Source: Methanomassiliicoccales archaeon
GTDB lineage: Archaea > Thermoplasmatota > Thermoplasmata > Methanomassiliicoccales > UBA472
Assembly (NCBI GenBank): GCA_036504055.1
Contig: DASXVU010000031.1
Span: forward strand, 1-64,000
Reading direction: 5' to 3'
DNA: 64,000 bases
The notes beneath the pieces are model-generated. The model made no database searches, was not told the origin of the DNA, and saw only the letters and a program-made list of their open reading frames with translations. The translations under genes and the position numbers were made by a program. This document shows, one piece after another, positions 54,954 to 63,491 of this stretch; the first letter of the stretch is position 1, and each line of letters starts with the position of its first letter.

Positions 54954-56218
54954 TCATCCTTGACATCTGAAGGCAGGGATATCTTGCCGGTCAGCGCGCT
55001 GGCGGCCACTACTGCCGGCCCAGCCAGGTAGACCTCGGACTCCTTGTGGCCCATACGGCCGATGAAGTTACGGTTGGTGGTGCTGACGCATTTCTCGCCT
55101 TTTGCGAGCACGCCCATGTGCCCTCCCAGGCAGGCGGCGCAGGTCGGGCCGGAGACGAAGGCGCCGGCGTCCACGAACACTTTTAGCAATCCCTCTTCCA
55201 TCGCCTGCTTGAAAACCTTGACACTTGCTGGAACGACTATCATGCGGACACCGTCCTTGACCTTCTTCCCCCGCATGATCTCGGCGGCTATCCTCAGGTC
55301 CTCGATCCGGCCGTTGGTGCACGAGCCGAGGAACGCCTGGTCGATCTCCACGTCCACATCCTTCACCTTCCTTCCGTTGGAAGGCAGGTGGGGCAATGCG
55401 ACCATCGGTTCCAGCTCGGATAGGTCATACTCCAGCGTCTGCGAGTATCTTGCCCCGTCATCGGCGTAGACCGCCTTGAAGCCTTCCCGTCTGGAGGCTT
55501 TCATGAAGGCTATGGTGGCGGCGTCGGTCGGGAATATTCCCGCCTTCCCGCCAGCCTCGATGGCCATATTACATATCGTCATCCGGTCCGCGACACTGAC
55601 CGCGGATATCCCGGAGCCTCCGAACTCCAGGGTTTTGTATGTGGCACCGTCCACGCCGATGTCGGATATGATCTTGAGGATCAGGTCCTTCCCCCCGACA
55701 TACTGGTTGAACCGGCCCTTGAGCAGTATATGCACCGATTCCGGCACCCTGAACCAGAGCCGGCCAGTGGCGAACACCGCGGCTGCCTCGCTCGACCCAA
55801 CGCCGGTGGAGAATGCGTTCAGAGCACCGTAGGTGCAGGTGTGTGAGTCGGCACCGACGATCAGGCGACCGGGCGCGGCGAACCCTTCGTCCACCATGAC
55901 CTGATGGCAGACTCCGCCCCTTCCCACCTCATAGTAGTTCTCTATCCTCCATTTCTTGGCGAACTGGCGCATCTCCTTTGCCTGTTGTGCGGAGGCTATG
56001 TCCTTGTTCGGGACGAAGTGGTCCGGGATCAGCACTATCCTTTCCCTCATGGGCTCACAACCCAGCGCCTCGAACTCCTGGAATGCCAGCGGTCCGGTGA
56101 CGTCGTTCACCATGACATAGTCCACCTCCGCCTCCACTATATCGCCCGCATGGGCGTCAGTGCCGGACTTCAAGGACATTATCTTCTCTGAAATGGTCTT
56201 CGGATCATTGTTGCTCAT
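54950..56218 (-). CDS. leuC: 3-isopropylmalate dehydratase large subunit
   Basis: 422 residues, aconitase family. The [4Fe-4S] ligands are C in LGSCTNGR and the pair in GPTCAACLGGHMG. Other marks are VGADSHTCTYGALNAF and FATGRLWFRVPES. ATG 56218 has a strong ribosome site (GGAGGAAACAAG). It follows leuA by 13 bases. TGA stop. Confidence 0.94.
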   Translation of the reverse strand: MSNNDPKTISEKIMSLKSGTDAHAGDIVEAEVDYVMVNDVTGPLAFQEFEALGCEPMRERIVLIPDHFVPNKDIASAQQAKEMRQFAKKWRIENYYEVGRGGVCHQVMVDEGFAAPGRLIVGADSHTCTYGALNAFSTGVGSSEAAAVFATGRLWFRVPESVHILLKGRFNQYVGGKDLILKIISDIGVDGATYKTLEFGGSGISAVSVADRMTICNMAIEAGGKAGIFPTDAATIAFMKASRREGFKAVYADDGARYSQTLEYDLSELEPMVALPHLPSNGRKVKDVDVEIDQAFLGSCTNGRIEDLRIAAEIMRGKKVKDGVRMIVVPASVKVFKQAMEEGLLKVFVDAGAFVSGPTCAACLGGHMGVLAKGEKCVSTTNRNFIGRMGHKESEVYLAGPAVVAASALTGKISLPSDVKDE

Positions 56219-56231
56219 CTTGTTTCCTCCA

Positions 56232-57833
56232 TCATGCGCCCTTGCGGGCATATAGCCGGTCGATGGCCTCCATGGTCGCTTCGACCGATGTAAGTACGAT
56301 GTCGGTGCCGATGCTCTTGCCTATGGACATGACGCTGCCCTCCCCGTTCATCCTCAGTTTCACCATGACCTCGCACAGCGAATCGCTCCCGCCGGTGATG
56401 GCACTGAGACGGTATTCCACCAGGGTCAGTTTGTCGCTGACCGCGCTCTTGATCGCGTTCAGGGCGGCATCCACCGGTCCTATGCCGATGTTGGAGCTCC
56501 TGCGCACGTCCCCATCGATATCGATCACCACCGTCGATGTGGGGGTGATGTTCATCCCGGTAAGCACGGTGAACTCTTTGAGCTTTATCTTATGCTCTTC
56601 CCTTGCCGTCTGTCCGACGATGTGCGATGCCAGCGCCACCAGTTCCGCGTCGTCCACTTCCTTTCCGCTCTCGGCCAGCTTCTTGACCTTCTCGACGACC
56701 TCGGCCACCTTTTCATCGGAGATGTCGATGCCGTATTCCTTAAGCTTCTGGGTGATCGAGTGCGCCCCGCTGTGCTTCCCCAGCACGATGGTGCGCTGCA
56801 TGCCGACCAGCTCCGGTCGGAAGGCCTCGTAGGTCGACGGGTCCTTGAGGACGCCATGAACGTGGATCCCGGACTCGTGGGCGAAGGCATGGCTCCCCAC
56901 GATGGGCTTGTTGTCCGGGACCGGGATGCCAGTGATCCGGGAGACCAGCTTGGAGGTGTAACCGATGCGCTTGGTGTCGATGTTCGTCGGGAGGTTATAG
57001 AAGGCCATCAGCCCGAGGACGACCTCTTCCAGTGCCGCGTTCCCAGCCCTTTCGCCCAGACCGTTGATGCAGACATGCACCTGGCTGGCCCCCTGCCGCA
57101 CCGCTGCCAGTGAGTTCGCCACGGCCAGACCGAAATCGTCGTGGCAATGGATCGCCAGAGGCACCTTGGTGAATTTCATGACCTCTCCCACCAGATACTC
57201 CATCGCCGACGGCGACATGGTTCCAACGGTGTCCGGCAGATTGATCTTGTCCACCCCGGCATTCTGTACCGCGGTATGCATCTGCCTAAGGAAATCCAGG
57301 TCCGTCCTGGTCCCGTCCTCGCACGACATCTCGACCGTGAGACCGTGGGACTTGGCGTACTCAACCGTCTCCACTGCCTTGTCCAGCACCTGCTCTCTCG
57401 TCATCTTGAGCTTGTGCTTCAGGTGGATGTCGGATGTGGCGATGAACGTGTGCACGTAATCGAGCCCGCAGTCCAGCACCGCATCGATGTCTGCCTTGGT
57501 CGATCTGGCCAGTCCGCACACCCGGGCGTTGAGCTTGAGGCCGGCGATCTTTCTGATAGCCTCCCTCTCCCCGGCCGAGGTTATCGGGAATCCAGCCTCT
57601 ATGACATCAACCCCGAGATCGCTGAGCGCCGATGCGATCTTCACCTTGTCGTCGATCGAGAAAGCGATGCCCGGCGTCTGCTCTCCGTCCCGGAGGGTGG
57701 TGTCAAAGATCAGGACCTTCTTCGGCAACGAACTGGACAGGGCATATTTGTTGAATTGGCTGGTATAGATGCTCTTCCTGTAATCCTCGATTTTTTCCGA
57801 GTCCTGACTATCGTTCGTTCGAAGGTCGTCCAT
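56232..57833 (-). CDS. leuA: 2-isopropylmalate synthase
   Basis: 533 residues, HMGL-like TIM barrel plus regulatory domain. Start of the barrel VLIFDTTLRDGEQTPGIAF; IHCHDDFGLAVANSLAA; GERAGNAALEEVV; HESGIHVHGVLKDPSTYE. The C-terminal LeuA dimer domain (from about 400) fits allosteric leucine control. Citramalate synthase is the main alternative; leuCDB in the same operon supports LeuA but does not exclude CimA. ATG 57833 follows AGAGGTGG. TGA stop. Confidence 0.88.
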   Translation of the reverse strand: MDDLRTNDSQDSEKIEDYRKSIYTSQFNKYALSSSLPKKVLIFDTTLRDGEQTPGIAFSIDDKVKIASALSDLGVDVIEAGFPITSAGEREAIRKIAGLKLNARVCGLARSTKADIDAVLDCGLDYVHTFIATSDIHLKHKLKMTREQVLDKAVETVEYAKSHGLTVEMSCEDGTRTDLDFLRQMHTAVQNAGVDKINLPDTVGTMSPSAMEYLVGEVMKFTKVPLAIHCHDDFGLAVANSLAAVRQGASQVHVCINGLGERAGNAALEEVVLGLMAFYNLPTNIDTKRIGYTSKLVSRITGIPVPDNKPIVGSHAFAHESGIHVHGVLKDPSTYEAFRPELVGMQRTIVLGKHSGAHSITQKLKEYGIDISDEKVAEVVEKVKKLAESGKEVDDAELVALASHIVGQTAREEHKIKLKEFTVLTGMNITPTSTVVIDIDGDVRRSSNIGIGPVDAALNAIKSAVSDKLTLVEYRLSAITGGSDSLCEVMVKLRMNGEGSVMSIGKSIGTDIVLTSVEATMEAIDRLYARKGA

Positions 57834-57940
57834 TATAACCACCTCTGAAGGATCGGGTCGCAGCAATGGGTCGCACTAGAGACGCAAAAGACAGTAGATA
57901 CTGTAGTGGATAGCGCTCATTGCCGTTCCTTACCTTACGG

Positions 57941-57970
57941 GTTACTCAGTAACTTTAGTATTATATATAA
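57941..57970 (-). promoter_or_regulatory. leu operon promoter with inverted repeat
   Basis: TATA-like TATATATAA (57962-57970 on the plus strand; reads as TTATATATA on the transcribed strand) with the 13-base inverted repeat GTTACT-C-AGTAAC (57941-57953) just downstream, at the expected start of transcription, about 110 bases before leuA. A repressor site is the natural guess. Confidence 0.45.
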
Positions 57971-58043
57971 TTCTTGTCAGACAAAGACCACACTTGCTTC
58001 GTGAGCTTCGACATGGGCTTTTCTGAAGGACCGCTTGCCAGGG

Positions 58044-58673
58044 TCAGACGCCCCTTTTGTCGCCCCATATCAGCTTGTGCAGCTGCGGGAGAACCCTTAC
58101 GTTCAGCTTCTTCTTGAGCACGAAATCGGCCACCGGTTCCAATGCCAATCCGCCCACTGGCGTGAATATGACGGTGCACTCGACCTTGTTCTCCTTCAGC
58201 ATCTTGACGGCGTACATCATATCCTCCCGGTCCGCCACGATGAACTTCAACTGGTCGATGGGAGAAAGGAGCTCCAGATTGGAGAGGTCCATCTGTTCGG
58301 CCATGCCCGACGAGGGGCACTTTATGTCCATGCTGATCATCATGTTCATCGAACAGGGTAGATCCTCGAGGGATAGCGAACCGTTCGTCTCCACGGAGAC
58401 GTGGTAGCCTGCGTTCAACAGGTCATCGATCAGCCTCACCGATTCCTTCTGATAGAGAGGTTCCCCACCGGTAACGCAAACATGATGGATCTCATATTCC
58501 TTGACCTTGGCCAGTATCTCCGGGACGGACATCTCGTCCCCTCCCTTCTTGGAATAAGGGGTATCGCACCACGCGCATTCCAGGTTACATCCGACCGTCC
58601 GTATGAACACTGTCGGGGTGCCTATCAGCGTGCCCTCGCCCTGGAGCGACCTAAAAATCTCGCATATCTTCAT
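58044..58673 (-). CDS. queE: 7-carboxy-7-deazaguanine synthase
   Basis: 209 residues, minimal radical SAM enzyme. Makes 7-carboxy-7-deazaguanine, a precursor of preQ0 and archaeosine. The cluster motif is CNLECAWCDTPYS, the CxxxCxxC form, preceded by FRSLQGEGTLIGTPTVFIRT and followed by VCVTGGEPLYQ. Last of mtxX-queD-queC-queE. TGA stop. Confidence 0.93.
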   Translation of the reverse strand: MKICEIFRSLQGEGTLIGTPTVFIRTVGCNLECAWCDTPYSKKGGDEMSVPEILAKVKEYEIHHVCVTGGEPLYQKESVRLIDDLLNAGYHVSVETNGSLSLEDLPCSMNMMISMDIKCPSSGMAEQMDLSNLELLSPIDQLKFIVADREDMMYAVKMLKENKVECTVIFTPVGGLALEPVADFVLKKKLNVRVLPQLHKLIWGDKRGV

Positions 58674-58679
58674 GGATGA

Positions 58680-59351
58680 TCACTCGTAATCGATCTCGTC
58701 CTGGTATCCGGCGTCTGCGAAGCCTTTGAGCCTGAGCAGGCAGGAATCGCATCTTCCGCACGCCTTTTCCCCGCCCTGATAGCAGCTCCACGTCAGGTGC
58801 AGAGGAGCCTTGAGCTTCTTGCCCAGGCGGACGATGTCCTCCTTGGTCGAGCGCAGTATCGGATGCTCGATGATTATCGGGGCGCCTTCGACGCCTGCCT
58901 TGGTCCCGACCTTGAGAACGGTCTCGAAGGCACGGAAGAACTCGGGCCTGCAGTCCGGGTAGCCCGAATAGTCGATGGCGTTGGCGCCTATGAATATCCG
59001 GTCCGCGTCCACGCTCTCTGCCAGACCGGCCGCTATGCTGAGGAAGATGATGTTCCTGGCCGGAACATAGGTTATGGGAATGTCGTCCCCGATCTCCGCG
59101 GTCGATCCCCTCTCCGGCACCTCGATGTCACTCCTGGTCAGCGCGCTCCGGAAACTGCTCAGGTCGAGGTCCAGGACCACGTGGTGCTTCAGGCCATAGT
59201 GCTTGACCACCGCCTTGGCCGCGTCCAATTCACGTATGTGCCTCTGCCCATATCTTATCGTCAACGGGACCACGTCATATCCTTCCGAGAGGGCATAGGC
59301 CAGGGTCACCGTTGAATCAAGCCCGCCAGACAGCAATGAGACCGCTTTCAT
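58680..59351 (-). CDS. queC: 7-cyano-7-deazaguanine synthase
   Basis: 223 residues. ATP-dependent amide and nitrile formation giving preQ0. ATP loop SLLSGGLDSTVTLAYA; zinc ligands near the end in CYQGGEKACGRCDSCLLR. GGTGATCTGA precedes ATG 59351, which touches the queD stop. TGA stop. Confidence 0.94.
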   Translation of the reverse strand: MKAVSLLSGGLDSTVTLAYALSEGYDVVPLTIRYGQRHIRELDAAKAVVKHYGLKHHVVLDLDLSSFRSALTRSDIEVPERGSTAEIGDDIPITYVPARNIIFLSIAAGLAESVDADRIFIGANAIDYSGYPDCRPEFFRAFETVLKVGTKAGVEGAPIIIEHPILRSTKEDIVRLGKKLKAPLHLTWSCYQGGEKACGRCDSCLLRLKGFADAGYQDEIDYE

Positions 59352-59840
59352 TCAGATCACCGAAAAATCATGGATGGCCCAGGCGCTCTGTCCCAATTCC
59401 TCATCGATGCCCACCTCGAGGCGGGATACGTTCTTCGGGAATTCGACCTGCTCCAATAATCTCAACAGGAACAATCGCGCCAGCTCTTCCGCGCTGGACT
59501 CTTCCGTGTCCAGAAGGACCACGTCCTCGGCCGGGAAGACATACCGTTTGTGGTTCGCCTTCACGAAAACCTCCTCGCCCACGGAAACGGTTATCCTTTT
59601 GGAGTTGGCCGGTATGAGGACGCGATGGTCCAGGTCGTCGGCTATTTCTCGGAGGGCTTTCTTGAGCGGGATGAAGTCCATGATCATCCCGTGTTCGCCG
59701 ATCGAACCATGAAGCTTGATGCTGACGACGTAGGAGTGGCCATGCAATCGGCCGCACTTCTCGTGACCAGCTATGAAATGGCAAGCGGAGAATTTGACAC
59801 CCGCATGCTCTCCATCTATCTCGAGTCGCATGTTATCCAT
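59352..59840 (-). CDS. queD: QueD / 6-pyruvoyl-tetrahydropterin synthase family
   Basis: 162 residues. Makes 6-carboxytetrahydropterin for the deazaguanine pathway. Zinc His and catalytic Cys lie in FSACHFIAGHEKCGRLHGHSY; DFIPLKKALREIADDLDHRVL follows. Archaeal homologues can serve folate-like routes, but the queCE neighbours point to archaeosine. AGGAGGG precedes ATG 59840. TGA stop. Confidence 0.9.
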   Translation of the reverse strand: MDNMRLEIDGEHAGVKFSACHFIAGHEKCGRLHGHSYVVSIKLHGSIGEHGMIMDFIPLKKALREIADDLDHRVLIPANSKRITVSVGEEVFVKANHKRYVFPAEDVVLLDTEESSAEELARLFLLRLLEQVEFPKNVSRLEVGIDEELGQSAWAIHDFSVI

Positions 59841-59861
59841 TCTCTATTCCCTCCTTGCCTA

Positions 59862-60722
59862 TTAGCCTTTTCTCGCACCCGGATGTCCTCCGGGATGACC
59901 GCCGGCCTGGCCACCTGGGTGTCCTCCCGGATGTCCGGACCTGGCTGACGGGTCGCCTAAAAGCGCAGAAGCCAGCGCTATTGAGTCGACAAAGGACACC
60001 TTTGCCCTTGAGGTGTCTACGAAGACCTTGTCCAGATTGACGATCGGAGCCCCCATCGATCTGCCTCCGTCCACCAGGTGCATGGTACGGAAGATCAGGT
60101 TACCGGATATGCCGTCCGGAGCAATGATGAAGTTCTTCCGCTTGACCGCCTCCTCTATCAGGATCTCACAATGGATTGCATCGAGACCCTGCGCCCTTCC
60201 GATCCGGGCGACCTCCTCGGCATCGTCGATGGAACGGTCCACGACCGGAGACCTTCCCTTGTCCGAGAGCCTTCCCCCAGACAGGACGCCGATGGCGGGA
60301 ACGACCCCCATCCTGCGGATCATCCTGGAGCCCAGCTGCATGATCTCGACCTTCTGTTCGACGGTCCATCCCTCGTCCACCCCGACTGGGGCCAGAAAGA
60401 ATATGGAACCTCCCCGGGGCTGCATCAGTGCGACACGCAGCACATGGTCCAGTCCGAACGATCTCTTCACCTCGGACATGGCGTCCTTGGAATCCAATGT
60501 TCCCCTGACCGCCGCATCGATCTCACCTTTCTTCAAGGCCTGGACGAGTTCCTCGGCATCGTCGAACATGGTGGTCACACCATATTTGCTGGCATTGGCG
60601 ATGGTAACGCTGGATTCGACATTCTCTTCGTCGGAACCTACACCTATGCCGATCTTCCGCTCAGTGCTCTTGGCAACTTTGAAAATGAGCTCAGGGCTGA
60701 CCATGACGAAAGGTCGATGCAT
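59862..60722 (-). CDS. mtxX: MtxX / methanogenesis marker protein 4
   Basis: 286 residues. Phosphate-acetyltransferase-like fold named as a methyltransferase-related marker of methanogens; its biochemical role is not settled. Visible: IGIGVGSDEENVESSV, AAVRGTLDSKDAMSEV, SGGRLSDKGRSPVVDRS, IAPDGISGNLIFRTMHLV. The C-terminus carries an unusual tail of about 25 residues made of GHPGG-type repeats with several His, which could bind metal. TATA-like CCAAAATAATCG upstream suggests a leaderless ATG at 60722. TAA stop. First gene of the queDCE operon. Confidence 0.82.
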   Translation of the reverse strand: MHRPFVMVSPELIFKVAKSTERKIGIGVGSDEENVESSVTIANASKYGVTTMFDDAEELVQALKKGEIDAAVRGTLDSKDAMSEVKRSFGLDHVLRVALMQPRGGSIFFLAPVGVDEGWTVEQKVEIMQLGSRMIRRMGVVPAIGVLSGGRLSDKGRSPVVDRSIDDAEEVARIGRAQGLDAIHCEILIEEAVKRKNFIIAPDGISGNLIFRTMHLVDGGRSMGAPIVNLDKVFVDTSRAKVSFVDSIALASALLGDPSARSGHPGGHPGGQAGGHPGGHPGARKG

Positions 60723-60795
60723 CCGGCACTATTCGATTATTTTGGTGCTAAGGCAAGTCTCTTAGTTCGCCCGCATTTCCCTGAAAGGCCTTGTA

Positions 60796-61782
60796 TCATC
60801 CTAGGATGGTGTCCATCCGGTACTGTTCCCAGGACCGCTCCCCTAGGACTATCTCCAGCTCCATGGGTGTGATGATCGGCTTTGGATAGCGGAGGTAATC
60901 ATCTATGGCCAATCGAGGACATGCTGTGGAGACATAGACATCCGCCTGGTAGGGCAACAGATAGTCAGGTCGCACCTCGTTCATGACGATGATGTTGGAA
61001 CCAAGACCCTTGGCCCGAAGCTTGTCGCTGATGTCCAACGCCATGGATAATCGGTTCTGGCCGAGCTTGGACGACACGATGATCAGGAATTCCTTGGCGT
61101 TGTGGCACCGGGCGATGGCCCCATGGCGCTGCCTCAGGATCTTATCCTTCAACCCTTCAAGCTCCCGTACCTCGTTCATGACCGGATCGAGCACGATGAC
61201 CTGTTTGTTGGTCTCGATGGCCACCTCGAGCGGGTGGAAGTTCCCGCTGCCAATGTAGATGTATTGTTCCACCTCATGGTCGATGTTGGTGGCCGCAGTG
61301 ACGTTGCAGCCGAGCACTTGACCTTCACGGTTGAGACGGCTATCCCCCATGCCCACCTTGACGGTCTTGCCATGTTCGTTGAGCCAACGGGTGGCTTCAG
61401 GCAATTGTCTCAGGTGCTGGATGGTGGTGAAGAGCCCGATCCTTTCCTTAAGCCTGGGGGCTGCCTTCTCCAACAGATCAGTGACGTCAAAATCAAATCC
61501 CACCTCGATGAAAAGGACCCGGTCGCCGACATTCATCGACGGTATCTCAGCATGGCCGATATGGACCAGGACGTCGCCCAGGTTCCGATACTCGGAATAG
61601 ACATCACATGCCCCGTAGCACGGGTCTCCGAGGATCAGACATTTGGCCGAGGTCCTGGACTCGATCTCAGCAGATATCTGCTGGGCATAGACCTTGAGCC
61701 CTTCAGGCATCTGAAGAACAACCGATCTTGCGCCCTTTCGGGTCACGAACTTGGCGATGTCCTCAAAATGAAAATCGTACAT
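60796..61782 (-). CDS. dph2: Diphthamide synthase Dph2
   Basis: 328 residues. Noncanonical radical SAM enzyme that transfers aminocarboxypropyl to a His of elongation factor 2. The three cluster Cys are visible in GDPCYGACDV, LGCNVTAA and VSTACPRLAIDD. ATG 61782 follows GGAGC; an in-frame ATG lies 33 bases further up. It follows rpl10e by about 40 bases, joining two translation genes. TGA stop. Confidence 0.92.
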   Translation of the reverse strand: MYDFHFEDIAKFVTRKGARSVVLQMPEGLKVYAQQISAEIESRTSAKCLILGDPCYGACDVYSEYRNLGDVLVHIGHAEIPSMNVGDRVLFIEVGFDFDVTDLLEKAAPRLKERIGLFTTIQHLRQLPEATRWLNEHGKTVKVGMGDSRLNREGQVLGCNVTAATNIDHEVEQYIYIGSGNFHPLEVAIETNKQVIVLDPVMNEVRELEGLKDKILRQRHGAIARCHNAKEFLIIVSSKLGQNRLSMALDISDKLRAKGLGSNIIVMNEVRPDYLLPYQADVYVSTACPRLAIDDYLRYPKPIITPMELEIVLGERSWEQYRMDTILG

Positions 61783-61825
61783 GGGACGCTCCGGTTCAGA
61801 AAGAGGAGCGCCCATTAAAAAAGGT

Positions 61826-62344
61826 TTAGTGGATGATCTCGCCGTTCTGCTCGATATGCATGTAGGTCGGAGTGGGGAGCTTGATGGAAGCGCTCCACAG
61901 TGCATCCTTGGCGGCCGTGAGCGAGGTTATTGGAACCCTCACGATCATCAGGATGTCGCCGGCCTGCACACGGGCAGCGGTACCGACCGCCTTTCCGAAT
62001 GCCGCTCTCATACCGCTCGAGACACGGTCCGCGCCTGCCCCGGTTGCGAGCTTGTTCTCGCGGAGGACATGGTGCGGGTACGGCCTGATCTTCAAGTGGT
62101 AGCCGGTGGCACCGGCGTTCTTGGTCAGGAGCCTGTTCGCCGAGATACGGGCCGCCTCGAGCGAGGTGTGCCTGATCTGGCATGGCTCTTTGGCCTTCAG
62201 TTCGATAGTTACGGCGAAGTCACCGTTCGGGACTCCCAAGTCATAGGTATTGATACGGTTGGCAGGGACTCCACCCATGTATTCCCTGCGACAGTATGCC
62301 TGACCTCTTATCTGACGGTACATCCTTCCGGGCTTGCGTGCCAT
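61826..62344 (-). CDS. rpl10e: Ribosomal protein L10e (uL16)
   Basis: 172 residues. Large-subunit protein near the tRNA acceptor site. Start MARKPGRMYRQIRGQAYCRREYMGG (read in parts), PNGDFAVTIELKAKEPCQIRH and the loop around RVSSGMRAAFGK. Full length for archaea. TAA stop. Confidence 0.96.
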   Translation of the reverse strand: MARKPGRMYRQIRGQAYCRREYMGGVPANRINTYDLGVPNGDFAVTIELKAKEPCQIRHTSLEAARISANRLLTKNAGATGYHLKIRPYPHHVLRENKLATGAGADRVSSGMRAAFGKAVGTAARVQAGDILMIVRVPITSLTAAKDALWSASIKLPTPTYMHIEQNGEIIH

Positions 62345-62528
62345 GATTAATCACCTAAATACAGTTATAACGACGGGAAGGCTAGATTAGTGTTTTCCTA
62401 TATAAGATTGATGTAATGGGAACCTGCCAGATGATCGACGCCTCAGAATCTGAGGAAGTCCCAGCATATTCGCAAAAAAACGAAGCGCACCGCAACATCA
62501 ATATGCTTTCGGTGTCAAATCGCCACTC

Positions 62529-62993
62529 ATGGAGACCATGCTTATGATCGGAGGCGCCGACCTCCTTCCAAGAATAGAACCACTTTGGTGCGAACTGAGG
62601 GATCTTCACTCTTCGAAGTCTGCGCATTTCTCGGACGATGTCCGGGATATGGAGTTCGATTCCAGACGGTTGGGATTGTTGGAAAAGTCCTTCGGAGGCC
62701 ATATCCTGGTCCAGATCATCAGCCTTTCCGGGACGTCCGAGCCTAAAGATGTAGCATACTGCATTTCCACAGTGTCCCTTAACGGAATAGCGGAGATCGA
62801 TTCCATCTATGTAGCCGAAGGGTACCGCAACAACGGACTGGGCGGAAAATTGGTCAATGGTGCCATTGAATGGATCGATGAGCATGACATCAAGGAGGTC
62901 CGCGCTTCGGTCGTCTGGGGGAACGAAGAGGTGCTACCGTTCTACGAGCGTTATGGTCTCTATCCAAGGAGCATCGTGTTGTTGAGGAAATGA
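62529..62993 (+). CDS. GNAT-family N-acetyltransferase
   Basis: 154 residues. Acetyl-CoA site AEIDSIYVAEGYRNNGLGGKLVNGAIEW (read in parts) with the Q/RxxGxG/A-type loop, and the late segment NEEVLPFYERYGLYPRSIVLL. Substrate unknown. ATG 62529, or 62538; TATA-like TCAATATGC about 25-30 bases upstream suggests a leaderless mRNA. The gap before it (62345-62528) holds this promoter and that of rpl10e. TGA stop. Confidence 0.83.
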   Translation: METMLMIGGADLLPRIEPLWCELRDLHSSKSAHFSDDVRDMEFDSRRLGLLEKSFGGHILVQIISLSGTSEPKDVAYCISTVSLNGIAEIDSIYVAEGYRNNGLGGKLVNGAIEWIDEHDIKEVRASVVWGNEEVLPFYERYGLYPRSIVLLRK

Positions 62994-63107
62994 TAGACTT
63001 CCTTGACACCGTACAATAGAATTGGAGTGACTCTACGTAGCCTGATCCGCATAGTCTGACCTTGTCATCGGTTTTAGACCATAACGGATCGGTGCCCGGC
63101 GTTCCGC

Positions 63108-63251
63108 TTATATCTTCTTCTTGATCTTAGAACCCAATCCGGTGATATCCTTCTTGAGCTCTCCCCCATGCTCCTTGATCTCTTCTCCAGCCTTGTGCAC
63201 GCCTTCTTTCAGCTTATCGTCGATCTCGAATTTTCCTTTCTTCTCTGCCAT
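63108..63251 (-). CDS. Small charged helical protein
   Basis: 47 residues, ATG 63249-63251 to TAA 63108-63110. Starts MAEKKGKFEIDDKLKEGV and ends GLGSKIKKKI; amphipathic, lysine- and glutamate-rich, with the look of small CsbD/YtjA-like stress proteins, though I cannot assign a family. GTAGGTGG a few bases upstream is a good ribosome site, which supports translation. Confidence 0.55.
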   Translation of the reverse strand: MAEKKGKFEIDDKLKEGVHKAGEEIKEHGGELKKDITGLGSKIKKKI

Positions 63252-63491
63252 TTGACCACCTACAAATATTCTTGTGAGTCCTGCCTATTTTTAATTTTGC
63301 CATTTGTGAAAATTTCTCAAATTGCGTTTAATATTACAATTAGACTATTGCCGATTGATTTCCTTCGATGTAATCCTACCACAGCCCTTCTAAAACCGTC
63401 AGGTCACCCATTTGGATCTTAGAACTGGGTGGAAGAAGCCCACCAATTATCCGCCAGTTGTTATTCGGGGGAAAGCTATTTGTTCCACGCT
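63252..63491. other. Gene-free stretch before the integrase
   Basis: AT-rich near 63280-63360, no reading frame of note. Could hold an attachment site for the integrase, but I see no tRNA end or duplicated core in the window to support it. Confidence 0.3.

Noticed and set aside
63168-63422. 84-codon plus-strand hydrophobic frame
   Set aside because: Opposite to the small charged protein at 63108-63251, which has a good ribosome site; the hydrophobic look is the complement of Lys/Glu codons.
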